A stretch of 64,000 bases of DNA, from positions 124,001-188,000 of the forward strand of contig NZ_JAPLET010000025.1 in the NCBI RefSeq assembly GCF_026391055.1, read 5' to 3'. The stretch comes from Spirosoma sp. (lineage in GTDB: Bacteria; Bacteroidota; Bacteroidia; Cytophagales; Spirosomataceae). Shown here piece after piece: positions 16,619 to 23,782 of this stretch; within the stretch, counting starts at the first letter, position 1, and every line of letters starts with the position of its first letter. The notes beneath the pieces are model-generated. The model was not told the origin of the DNA. It worked only from the letters and a program-made list of their open reading frames with translations, and made no database searches. Made by a program: the position numbers and the translations under genes.

Positions 16619-16677
16619 CTCATCTGCGGGCATAAACGGCCAATTTTACATCGTCAACGTAGATAATTTTTTGTCTC

Positions 16678-17025
16678 ATGAATATGGTAGGCCGCAAACC
16701 TATGAAACGCGACGACCCAAACCCAATACGTATTCCTGACCGGTCGGCAGTTTTATTATTCTTTATGCCTTCGGAAAAAGCCGACCGTCAAAGGCGGGCT
16801 TCTTTCGTTGCCCTTGCCGACTCGCTGCAACATACGCTTGGGGATACGGTACGTATTCTGAAGATCGATGAACTGTCACACCCCGAAGTTGTCCGGAGTT
16901 TTGGCATCACCCAAACGCCCGCCTTTGTGCTGGTGCGTCAGGGGCTGGAAATCTGGCGGCAAATCGGCCTGGCCTCCGACAAAGGCATGATCTCAACCGT
17001 AGCGAAACATCTGATGATGGATTGA
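16678..17025 (+). CDS. thioredoxin-fold protein lacking the CxxC motif
   Basis: This 115-residue protein shows a thioredoxin core: AVLLFFMPSEKADRQR, then VRILKIDELSHPEVVRSFGITQTPAFVLVRQG with the cis-proline TPAF segment. The WCGPC position reads MPSEKAD, so it has no redox cysteines (no Cys at all). The start may be at 16678 or at the second Met (16702). It is divergent from the PAS kinase gene and convergent with the P-type ATPase. A structural or chaperone role is possible; function is unknown. Confidence 0.7.
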   Translation: MNMVGRKPMKRDDPNPIRIPDRSAVLLFFMPSEKADRQRRASFVALADSLQHTLGDTVRILKIDELSHPEVVRSFGITQTPAFVLVRQGLEIWRQIGLASDKGMISTVAKHLMMD

Positions 17026-17027
17026 AT

Positions 17028-17086
17028 AAGTTAATAAGTAAGTCGGTAAGTTAGTAAGTGGCTGACGCAAAAACACTTACCGACTT
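17028..17086. repeat. 8-bp tandem words forming a hairpin over the ATPase stop
   Basis: Words ending in TAAG repeat every 8 bp from 17028 to 17058. The segment 17040-17051 pairs perfectly (12 bp) with 17075-17086, which contains the stop (17077-17079) and last codons of the P-type ATPase. It lies between two convergent genes and probably terminates both. Confidence 0.65.
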
Positions 17087-19575
17087 AAAAACCTCCCCTT
17101 CACCAGTTCAATCCAGCCTACGCCCAAGCATGACCAGAGCAGGCATTGACCAAAAGCTGCCGGCGTCAGTTCGGCAAATTTCGCCAGGGCGCGCATCGGC
17201 GGGAACAGCAATGCGCTAATTAGTAGCAGTAGGGTAATTGACAGCATCAGCCAAAGTAATGGATTCGGGCGACGCACCGTTTGCCAGACTGGCTCCCGTC
17301 CTGACCGACTTACCAGGGTCAGCCAGATGTTGCTCAGTACCAGCGTAACGAATGTCATGGTTCGCACATTCTCTATGGAATTGCCCGCGTGCATTCCCTG
17401 CCAGTATACACTCAATACAGCCCCTGCAATGGCTACCCCCTGCACAACGCTGACCCCTAACTCGCTGGCCGTAAAGAACGTATCGGCAAAAGGGCGGGGG
17501 CGCTGCTCCATCAGGTTGCGCTCGGCGGGTTCATTTTCGAAGGCAATGGAGCAGGTTGGGCCCATGACCAACTCCAGAAAAATAACGTGTACCGGACTGA
17601 ACAGGTTGATGTACCGCCAGCCAACCAGCAGCGGTATCGTGACCGTCAGAATAATTGGAATATGAATGGAAACGATATACCCCACGGCCCGTTTGAGGTT
17701 CTGATAAATGCGTCGGCCCTGGGCAATGGCATTGATCATACCGCCCAAATCGTCGTTCACCAGCACCAGAGAAGCCGCCTGTTTTGCCACCTCCGTTCCC
17801 CGGCGACCCATTGCCACGCCAATATGAGCCGCTTTGAGTGCCGGACCATCATTAACCCCGTCGCCAGTCATGGCGACTACCTCACCGTTCGCTTTCAACG
17901 CCCGAATTACGCGCAGCTTGGCTTCGGGAAACATGCGGGCAAATACATTCACCTGCTTCACTTCGGCCTGTAACTCCGCTTCCGGAAGCCCCATTACCTG
18001 CTGGCCGATCAGCATACGATCGGCATTAGGCAGGTCGACCTGCCGGGCAATGGCACAGGCCGTTTCAGGCGAATCGCCGGTGATCATCTTCACCACAATA
18101 CCGGCTTGATTAAATTGCTGGATTACCGACCGTGCATTGGCCTTAGGCGGGTTTTCCAGCGCGATAAGCCCCTTAAAGGACCAGGCAAATTCATCCTGAC
18201 TGGCAGGGTAATCCTCGTTGGGCCAGTCACTTCCGGCCACGCCCAGCACCCGATACCCAAGTCTGGCCAGTTCGGTTGCCTGGACCAGGACGTTGGCCGT
18301 TTCCGCTGCCGACAATCGACAAATCTGAACGATACGCTCCACGGCGCCTTTTCCTGCCACGCGCACCGGACCGGTACCGGCGGCATACACGTGGGTCATC
18401 ATGGGCGGGGTGCCGCCCAATGGATACTCATGCTGTAAGGGATACACAACAGGGATAAAATGGGCTTCGTAAGCCACCAAAATGGCCTGCTCCATAGTGT
18501 CGAAGGGCGTGGGCTCGCTTGCCCAGCGGGCGTACGCCAACACCTCGCCCGCCGACGGCGTCAGCGCATCAGTCAACGACACAACGGCATCGGCGCTATA
18601 GTCATAGAGCCGGGCGAGGACCATGCCATCCTGCGTGATGGTCCCCGTTTTATCTGTGCAGATGACCGTAGCTGATCCGAGACTCTCGACCGTTTGGGGT
18701 TGTTTGGTAAGGACACCAAAGCGCACCATGCGGGCGGCTCCCAGCGCCATAAAGCTGCTGAAGGCCACCGGTATCTCTTCGGGCAGGATGGACATGGCAA
18801 TGGTCAGCCCCAGTAGCAGTGCGGTTACACGATCGCCGGACTGGGCAAAATTAATACCCCACACAAGTGCGAAAGCACCGAATCCAACGAAGGCCATGCG
18901 CTGAACAAACTGGGTTATTTGCTGCTGTAAAGGTGTTTTTTCGACCTCTATAGCTTGTAGTGAATGGCCTAGCTTGCCCAATTCGGTTGCCTCCCCAACG
19001 GCGGTTATCCGTACATAGGCGCTGCCGGAGGTAAGTAGCGTACCGGATAAGAACCGGTCTGTGTCTGGTACGGTCTTGTCTACCGGCACCGACTCACCCG
19101 TCAGGATGGCTTCATCAACGGCGCAGTCACTAGCCTGGAGCAACAGCCCATCGGCCGGGACGGTCTGGCCCTCTGTTAGCCAGATAACATCGCCAACAAC
19201 CAGTTCCTCTACCGGAAGGTGCTGTTGCTGCCCATCGCGAAAAACAGATACCGTTGGCTGAGCCAGCTGTCGAAGTGCCTGCAGCGCCCGGTCGCTCCGA
19301 ATGGATTGAAAGAAAGATATGGCTGAAACAAGCACCATCGCCACACCCAGCACTGTCCCTTCCTGCCATTGGCCCAGAATCACGTAAAGCGAGCTGGCCA
19401 CTGCCAGCAAAATGAACATGGGTTCGGAGACGATTTCAACAAACAACCGCCAGCCCGTTTGAGATTCGTGAGTTGCCAAACGGTTGCTGCCGAATTGCTG
19501 CCGGGAAGCCTTTACTTCAGCGTCCTGAAGAACGGTGAATGGCAGACTTACGGATGGATCGTTCGTGGGCGTCAT
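17077..19575 (-). CDS. P2-type cation-transporting ATPase
   Basis: This 832-residue membrane ATPase carries an N-terminal cation ATPase domain, LTGESVPVDK in the actuator domain, ICTDKTGTIT with the phosphorylated Asp, and MTGDGVNDGPALKAAHIGVAMG in the hinge. The fourth membrane helix reads SILPEEIPVAF, where Ca2+ pumps have PEGLP. At least eight hydrophobic segments are visible, including four near the C-terminus. It is closest to Ca2+/Mn2+-type pumps, but the ion is not certain; there are no soft-metal Cys motifs. It diverges from a DUF2892 gene across a perfect FNR-like box (19689-19702), so low oxygen may control it. Confidence 0.88.
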   Translation of the reverse strand: MTPTNDPSVSLPFTVLQDAEVKASRQQFGSNRLATHESQTGWRLFVEIVSEPMFILLAVASSLYVILGQWQEGTVLGVAMVLVSAISFFQSIRSDRALQALRQLAQPTVSVFRDGQQQHLPVEELVVGDVIWLTEGQTVPADGLLLQASDCAVDEAILTGESVPVDKTVPDTDRFLSGTLLTSGSAYVRITAVGEATELGKLGHSLQAIEVEKTPLQQQITQFVQRMAFVGFGAFALVWGINFAQSGDRVTALLLGLTIAMSILPEEIPVAFSSFMALGAARMVRFGVLTKQPQTVESLGSATVICTDKTGTITQDGMVLARLYDYSADAVVSLTDALTPSAGEVLAYARWASEPTPFDTMEQAILVAYEAHFIPVVYPLQHEYPLGGTPPMMTHVYAAGTGPVRVAGKGAVERIVQICRLSAAETANVLVQATELARLGYRVLGVAGSDWPNEDYPASQDEFAWSFKGLIALENPPKANARSVIQQFNQAGIVVKMITGDSPETACAIARQVDLPNADRMLIGQQVMGLPEAELQAEVKQVNVFARMFPEAKLRVIRALKANGEVVAMTGDGVNDGPALKAAHIGVAMGRRGTEVAKQAASLVLVNDDLGGMINAIAQGRRIYQNLKRAVGYIVSIHIPIILTVTIPLLVGWRYINLFSPVHVIFLELVMGPTCSIAFENEPAERNLMEQRPRPFADTFFTASELGVSVVQGVAIAGAVLSVYWQGMHAGNSIENVRTMTFVTLVLSNIWLTLVSRSGREPVWQTVRRPNPLLWLMLSITLLLLISALLFPPMRALAKFAELTPAAFGQCLLWSCLGVGWIELVKGRFLSR

Positions 19576-19688
19576 ACAGATTGGTTTTTAGTATACTGCT
19601 GACCGGAACCCGTCGGGCAGAAAATTTAATTCACGCTCAACCAGTCCCGGCCAACATTATACTGTCGAAAAAAAAGTCACTTTAATCC

Positions 19689-19702
19689 TTGATAACCATC
19701 AA
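19689..19702. promoter_or_regulatory. FNR-like box, perfect TTGAT-N4-ATCAA
   Basis: TTGATAACCATCAA equals the E. coli FNR consensus. It lies 53 bp before the DUF2892 ATG (19755) and 114 bp before the P-type ATPase ATG (19575). No second box is seen 22 bp away. Confidence 0.7.
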
Positions 19703-19754
19703 GTTGCCTATCAACAAGCTTTTTTATTTTTAAGCCACCAATCCAATTAAACGC

Positions 19755-19979
19755 ATGAAAAAGAACCTTGGCTATTATGATGCTTCCCTTCGGGTTATTA
19801 TTGGTATGTGTCTGCTGATTCTGTTCGTCATCAACGATTTCCATTCGCTGGTAAGCTGGCTTTATCTACTCACGGGTGCGGGTCTGTTGCTCACGGCTAT
19901 TTCCGGCAGCTGTCCTTTATACCGACTGTTCGGTCTCAGCAGTCGTGCCAGCCGGAAGCCGAAGAATCAATTACATTGA
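19755..19979 (+). CDS. DUF2892 (YgaP-like) small membrane protein
   Basis: This 74-residue protein begins MKKNLGYYDASLRVIIGMCLLILFVI and has two membrane helices followed by SGSCPLYRLFGLSS, the CPLY motif of DUF2892. Family members include the membrane part of YgaP, which carries a rhodanese domain absent here. It is immediately downstream of a perfect FNR-like box. Its last 9 bp overlap the convergent safE-like gene. Confidence 0.85.
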   Translation: MKKNLGYYDASLRVIIGMCLLILFVINDFHSLVSWLYLLTGAGLLLTAISGSCPLYRLFGLSSRASRKPKNQLH

Positions 19980-20669
19980 CCGGCTACCGTGGCAAATGGG
20001 TATGGTATCCGCCCCGGTTTTGGCCGAATGTGCCAGTGAACCGATGCCCCGCACAATTAGGAGAACGGCCAGTAGAACGGTTGCCAACGGCAGCGCTTTC
20101 CCAAACCGATGTCGCAAGCGGGGCGTCAGGCGGGTCAGGGCCACTGTCAGGCTCAGCATGGCAGGCACTGTACCCAGGCCAAAGACCAGCATATACAAGC
20201 CGCCATTTAGTAAGGTTGGAGCCGCCAGCGCACCCGCCAAGGCTACATAAACGGAGCCACAGGGAAGCAATCCATTTAAAAACCCAAGTCCGGTAATGTG
20301 CTGCAACGTAGGCTGGCGAAGGAGTTGCGCCAGCGGAGCCGTTAACCGGCGGGTGAGCGGTGAGGTCTGTACCCAGTTAGGGAATGCCCGCGCCGAAACC
20401 ACCCAGACCAGCAGCAGAATACCCGCTCCAACCGAAACGGGTCGCTGCAAACCAGCCAGCAGTAATCCCTGCCCAACACTACCCACTACTATACCCAGAA
20501 GGCTATACGCGCTCAGCCGCCCCAGATGATACAGCCCCCTCGCTAGTACTCGCTGGCCCACCGGCAACCGGCCTACGGGCAGCGCCATAGCCAGCGGCCC
20601 GCACATGCCGATGCAGTGCAGACTCCCGGCCAGACCGGTCAACAGGGCCGTTGTGAGCCAGACGATCAT
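19971..20669 (-). CDS. SafE/DsbD_2-type membrane protein of the cbb3 operon
   Basis: This 232-residue protein has about six membrane helices and begins MIVWLTTALLTGLAGSLHCIGMCGPLAMALP. The HCIGMCGP motif is typical of the sulfite-exporter-like (UreH/DsbD_2) family that sits at the end of many cbb3 operons and is linked to copper handling or oxidase maturation. A second conserved stretch, LGFLNGLLPCGSVYVAL, carries LLPCG. Its ATG overlaps the fixH stop (ATGA), so it is the last gene of the cco operon. The exact transported species is unknown. Confidence 0.88.
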   Translation of the reverse strand: MIVWLTTALLTGLAGSLHCIGMCGPLAMALPVGRLPVGQRVLARGLYHLGRLSAYSLLGIVVGSVGQGLLLAGLQRPVSVGAGILLLVWVVSARAFPNWVQTSPLTRRLTAPLAQLLRQPTLQHITGLGFLNGLLPCGSVYVALAGALAAPTLLNGGLYMLVFGLGTVPAMLSLTVALTRLTPRLRHRFGKALPLATVLLAVLLIVRGIGSLAHSAKTGADTIPICHGSRSM

Positions 20670-21097
20670 GGCAAAATCAGTTCGCGCTCGGTATAATACT
20701 CGCGTTTGCCATCAAACCAGGCAAGTTGTGCGCGCCACAGCCCACGTTGTCGTTTCTGCATGGGCACCACCGTAATCACCTGAGTCGATGCCGTTAAGGG
20801 CAGACGAACATCCTGCTTCCGGTCGGCGGGGCAGTAGAGCGTCAATGTGCCGCGCTGAAGCGAATCGGGCAGGCGCAGCTTGACCTGCTGGGTTTCCGTC
20901 TGGTATTGGATATACGTGGCCGGGTCGAATTCACGGGCATTGGCTACCCGGTCGATCTGCTGCTGATACGCCATTTCGTCCTGGTAATAATCATCGCGCA
21001 CCAGATCAATCGTCTGGCGGCTCATTCGTACAACCATTGTACCGATAAATCCGGCAAACAGGACGAACACAAGAACAATAGCTTTTCCCCAGTTCAT
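20666..21097 (-). CDS. ccoH: FixH/CcoH family protein
   Basis: This 143-residue protein starts at 21097 (MNWGKAIVLVFVLFAGFIGTMVVRMS), a single N-terminal membrane helix; an upstream in-frame start would lie inside the tandem-word hairpin. The helix is followed by DYYQDEMAYQQQIDRV and a periplasmic domain ending RGLWRAQLAWFDGKREYYTERE. CcoH assists assembly of the cbb3 oxidase. It lies between ccoG and the safE-like gene. A detached homologue of its C-terminal half is encoded at 5261-5503. Confidence 0.88.
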   Translation of the reverse strand: MNWGKAIVLVFVLFAGFIGTMVVRMSRQTIDLVRDDYYQDEMAYQQQIDRVANAREFDPATYIQYQTETQQVKLRLPDSLQRGTLTLYCPADRKQDVRLPLTASTQVITVVPMQKRQRGLWRAQLAWFDGKREYYTERELILP

Positions 21098-21106
21098 ACT
21101 ATAAAA

Positions 21107-21184
21107 GAGTGAAAGAGCGAAAGAATGAAAGAGCGAAAGCGGGTCGTATAGTAGCCGCTCTTTCACTCTTTCATTCTTTCACTC
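21107..21184. repeat. 8-bp GAGTGAAA words arranged as an inverted repeat
   Basis: GAGYGAAA-type words repeat every 8 bp at 21107-21138, and their complement follows at 21155-21184, forming an imperfect stem of about 29 bp. The right arm ends inside the ccoG stop codon (21183-21185). It separates ccoG from ccoH within the operon and could attenuate or process the transcript. Confidence 0.7.
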
Positions 21185-22667
21185 ATTGATTTGGTCCCAG
21201 AAAGTTGGTTTCAATCTGATCAATAACGGTGTTGCCGGATAGAATATCGATGGTCAGGTTGGTATTATCCTGATGGATTGCCCGTTGCGGCAGGGTAATA
21301 AAAAACATGGTTTTTGTCAGTTCACCGGGCTTCGTTTCCGTCAGCGGCTGCACGAAGCGCAGTTGGGCATCGGGGTTATTCACGCGGAACTGTACGGGCA
21401 TGGGCTGGTACGTTTTATTGATGATCTCAACCGAATACAGGTTAGACACGATCCCGTTTGCCTCCCGCTGAAACAGCTGTCCCGGTGCCCGCAGCACCGT
21501 AACATCGAGCGATGGACGACTGATCATCAAAAAGCCCAGCACCGCCAGCAGGGCCGTCAGCACCGCCGTATACGCCCCGATTCGGGTAGTGAACCGGAAC
21601 GGCTGCCGGGTTTCGATCCCCTTCTGCGAATCCATCCGAATCAGGCCCAGCGGCCGGTCGATTTTCAGCATCACGTCGTCGCAGGCATCCATACAGGCGG
21701 TGCAGTTGATACACTCCATTTGCGTGCCGTTGCGAATGTCGATGCCGGTTGGGCAGACGTGGACACAGAGTTTGCAGTCAATACAATCGCCTTTGGGCTG
21801 GGCTGCAATAGGCAACGGGTGGAAGGCAGAAGATGCCGAGTTTGTGGCGCTAGCCCCTGCACCTGTATTCGTCTCCCCCTGCCCTGCCCGTTGTTTTTTG
21901 CCCCGTGGCTCACCCCGGATGTAATCGTACGCAACAATGAGTGAATTTTTATCCAGCATCACGCTCTGCAATCGTCCGTACGGGCAGATGGTCGTGCAAA
22001 CGATTTCACGCAGATAAGCAAAGACACCGTAGAAAACGCCCGTAAACACCAGCATGGCGAACAGACCCACCACGTGCTCAGACGGGTTGTCGGTAATCAG
22101 TTTCAGCCAGTTGTCGCGGCCAATGATATACGCCAGAAACGTGTTACTGATGGCAAACGAGATCAGAAAAAAGACGGTGTGCTTGGCGGTCTTCTTCATG
22201 ATTTTTTCCGTTGTCCAGGGACCGGCATCCAGCCGCTGACGCGCTTTGTAATCCCCTTCGATCCAGCCTTCGATCTTCCGGAAAACCATTTCCATAAAAA
22301 TCGTCTGCGGGCAGGCCCAGCCGCAGAATACGCGCCCGAAGACAACCGTAAACAGCGACACGAATACCACAAACGTAACGAGCCCGATGGCGACAAGGTA
22401 AAAATCCTGCGGCCAGAAGGTTACGCCGAAAAAGATAAACCGCCGTTCGAGCACATTGAACAGAAACAGCGGATGTCCATCGACCCAGACGAACGGACCG
22501 GCAAACAACGCGACCAGCAGCCCGATGGCCACCACCGTACGCCAGCGCGTAAAACGCCCCGACGTGGCTTTAGGGTATAGCCATTTCCGCTTCCCGTTTT
22601 CGTTCTGGTTCGGGAGGTGCGACCGAAAATAATCATCGGTCGGGGCTGGAGGCAGTTGAGTTGTCAT
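21183..22667 (-). CDS. ccoG: cytochrome oxidase accessory protein CcoG (RdxA/FixG)
   Basis: This 494-residue membrane ferredoxin supports copper reduction and assembly of cbb3 oxidase. WACPQTIFMEMVFRKIEGWIEGD and REIVCTTICPYGRLQSVMLD are family motifs. Two 4Fe-4S sites follow: CIDCKLCVHVCP and CINCTACMDACD. The C-terminal periplasmic Ig-like domain begins near residue 390. Between GEPRGKK and KGDCIDC an Ala/Ser/Gly/Thr-rich stretch of about 35 residues is inserted, which looks like a low-complexity linker not usual in the family. It starts 6 bp after ccoP. Confidence 0.95.
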   Translation of the reverse strand: MTTQLPPAPTDDYFRSHLPNQNENGKRKWLYPKATSGRFTRWRTVVAIGLLVALFAGPFVWVDGHPLFLFNVLERRFIFFGVTFWPQDFYLVAIGLVTFVVFVSLFTVVFGRVFCGWACPQTIFMEMVFRKIEGWIEGDYKARQRLDAGPWTTEKIMKKTAKHTVFFLISFAISNTFLAYIIGRDNWLKLITDNPSEHVVGLFAMLVFTGVFYGVFAYLREIVCTTICPYGRLQSVMLDKNSLIVAYDYIRGEPRGKKQRAGQGETNTGAGASATNSASSAFHPLPIAAQPKGDCIDCKLCVHVCPTGIDIRNGTQMECINCTACMDACDDVMLKIDRPLGLIRMDSQKGIETRQPFRFTTRIGAYTAVLTALLAVLGFLMISRPSLDVTVLRAPGQLFQREANGIVSNLYSVEIINKTYQPMPVQFRVNNPDAQLRFVQPLTETKPGELTKTMFFITLPQRAIHQDNTNLTIDILSGNTVIDQIETNFLGPNQ

Positions 22668-22673
22668 AGATTA

Positions 22674-23489
22674 TTACTTACTAGCCAGTACGGGAGCTTC
22701 CTTTTCACCCTGGGGTGCTTTGGCTCCGGGAGGATTTGTGCCCTGTAGCGTCAGGATATAACTGGCTACCTGCTGTACCTGCAAGGGGTTGAGCTGTTTC
22801 TTCCACGACATCATCCCTTTCTCGGGAACGCCTTCGGTAATGGTGTGGAAGACGTGCTTCATAGAGCCGCCGTGCAGCCAGAATTCGTCGGTGAGGTTTG
22901 GGCCAACGCCCCCCTGCCCCTGCTGCCCGTGGCAGGCGACACAGCTTTGCAGAAACACGGCTTTACCCGCATCGAGTGCTTTGGCGTCCTTCACAAAGGC
23001 CACGTTGTTTTCGTTGATTGAGCCCGCTACTTTTTTGATGTAGGCATCGCGCTGCTGTTCGGCTACCGCCACCTCCTGGGTGTATTCGGCCAGTTGCAGA
23101 TCGCCCAGGCTCGTGAGGTGAAAGACGATGAGGTAGATAACACCGAAGCCAATGGTACTGTAAAACAAGCCCATAAACCAGGGTGGCGTTGGATTGTCCA
23201 GTTCGTGGATACCGTCGTAGGCGTGTTCCATCACCAAGTCCTGCTCCTGACTCAGGGCATGTAACCCCGACACACGCTGCCAGAGGGTACGGGTATCGGC
23301 GGGTTTATTAGCCAGCTCCGGATTCACCGCTTTGCGAAGAATAAACAGCAGATAGAGGGCCACAGCCCCTACCAGCACCATTCCCACCAGCAGGAAGATG
23401 GACAGCGAGAGCAGAATCAGGTCCTCTCCCGATTTAATATCCCACATGGCGGACGGCCCGATTGATAATACGATAAAAAGCAGATTCAT
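22674..23489 (-). CDS. ccoP: cbb3 oxidase subunit CcoP, mono-haem
   Basis: This 271-residue subunit carries electrons to the oxidase core. The ATG at 23489 (MNLLFIVLSIG) is preferred over a TTG three codons upstream. There are membrane helices near the N-terminus and around residue 120, the motif YDGIHELDNPTPPWFMGLFY typical of CcoP, then one haem site CVACHGQQGQGGVGPNL. Only one CxxCH is present, whereas proteobacterial CcoP has two. It lies 15 bp after ccoQ. Confidence 0.93.
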   Translation of the reverse strand: MNLLFIVLSIGPSAMWDIKSGEDLILLSLSIFLLVGMVLVGAVALYLLFILRKAVNPELANKPADTRTLWQRVSGLHALSQEQDLVMEHAYDGIHELDNPTPPWFMGLFYSTIGFGVIYLIVFHLTSLGDLQLAEYTQEVAVAEQQRDAYIKKVAGSINENNVAFVKDAKALDAGKAVFLQSCVACHGQQGQGGVGPNLTDEFWLHGGSMKHVFHTITEGVPEKGMMSWKKQLNPLQVQQVASYILTLQGTNPPGAKAPQGEKEAPVLASK

Positions 23490-23504
23490 GAGCGACAATA
23501 GCGG

Positions 23505-23675
23505 TTAATCGGTGGATGACTCATCGAATGGCAGACGACTCATCTGCCGCATATGGTTTTTGTCGGACAGCCATAAATACAGGCCAACCAGCACGAAGAA
23601 GACAAAGAATGTCATGAACGAACCAACCATATACAGGTCCGCACCGGGTATTTTGGAGATAAATTGCTTGAACAT
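23505..23675 (-). CDS. ccoQ: small cbb3 oxidase subunit, CcoQ-like
   Basis: This 56-residue protein (first 15 residues MFKQFISKIPGADLY) has one membrane helix (VGSFMTFFVFFVLVGLYLWL) and a charged C-terminus ending RLPFDESSTD. Position between ccoNO and ccoP, size and topology match CcoQ, which stabilises the complex. Sequence similarity alone would not prove it. Confidence 0.8.
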   Translation of the reverse strand: MFKQFISKIPGADLYMVGSFMTFFVFFVLVGLYLWLSDKNHMRQMSRLPFDESSTD

Positions 23676-23701
23676 GGGGCTTTTTTTAAGGAGTTAGTAG
23701 C

Positions 23702-23782
23702 GAGGAGTGAGGAGTTGCTTTCGCGTCGGCAAAAAGTATGCGGCAGCCCTTCTCACTTCTCACTCCTCACTCCTGCATACTT
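23702..23782. repeat. 7-bp GAGGAGT words and nested inverted repeat
   Basis: GAGGAGT words (23702-23715) face TCTCACT/CCTCACT words (23750-23773). A further 9-bp stem pairs 23733-23741 with 23774-23782, ending at the first base of the ccoNO stop. It lies between ccoNO and ccoQ. Confidence 0.6.

Noticed and set aside
17028..17060. CRISPR-like array
   Set aside because: Repeat words are only 8 bp without spacers; it is low-complexity sequence forming a hairpin. No cas genes in the window.
19808..20296. 162-codon plus-strand frame opposite the safE-like gene
   Set aside because: Composition is Pro/Arg-rich and shadow-like, while the minus strand codes a clear membrane protein with family motifs.
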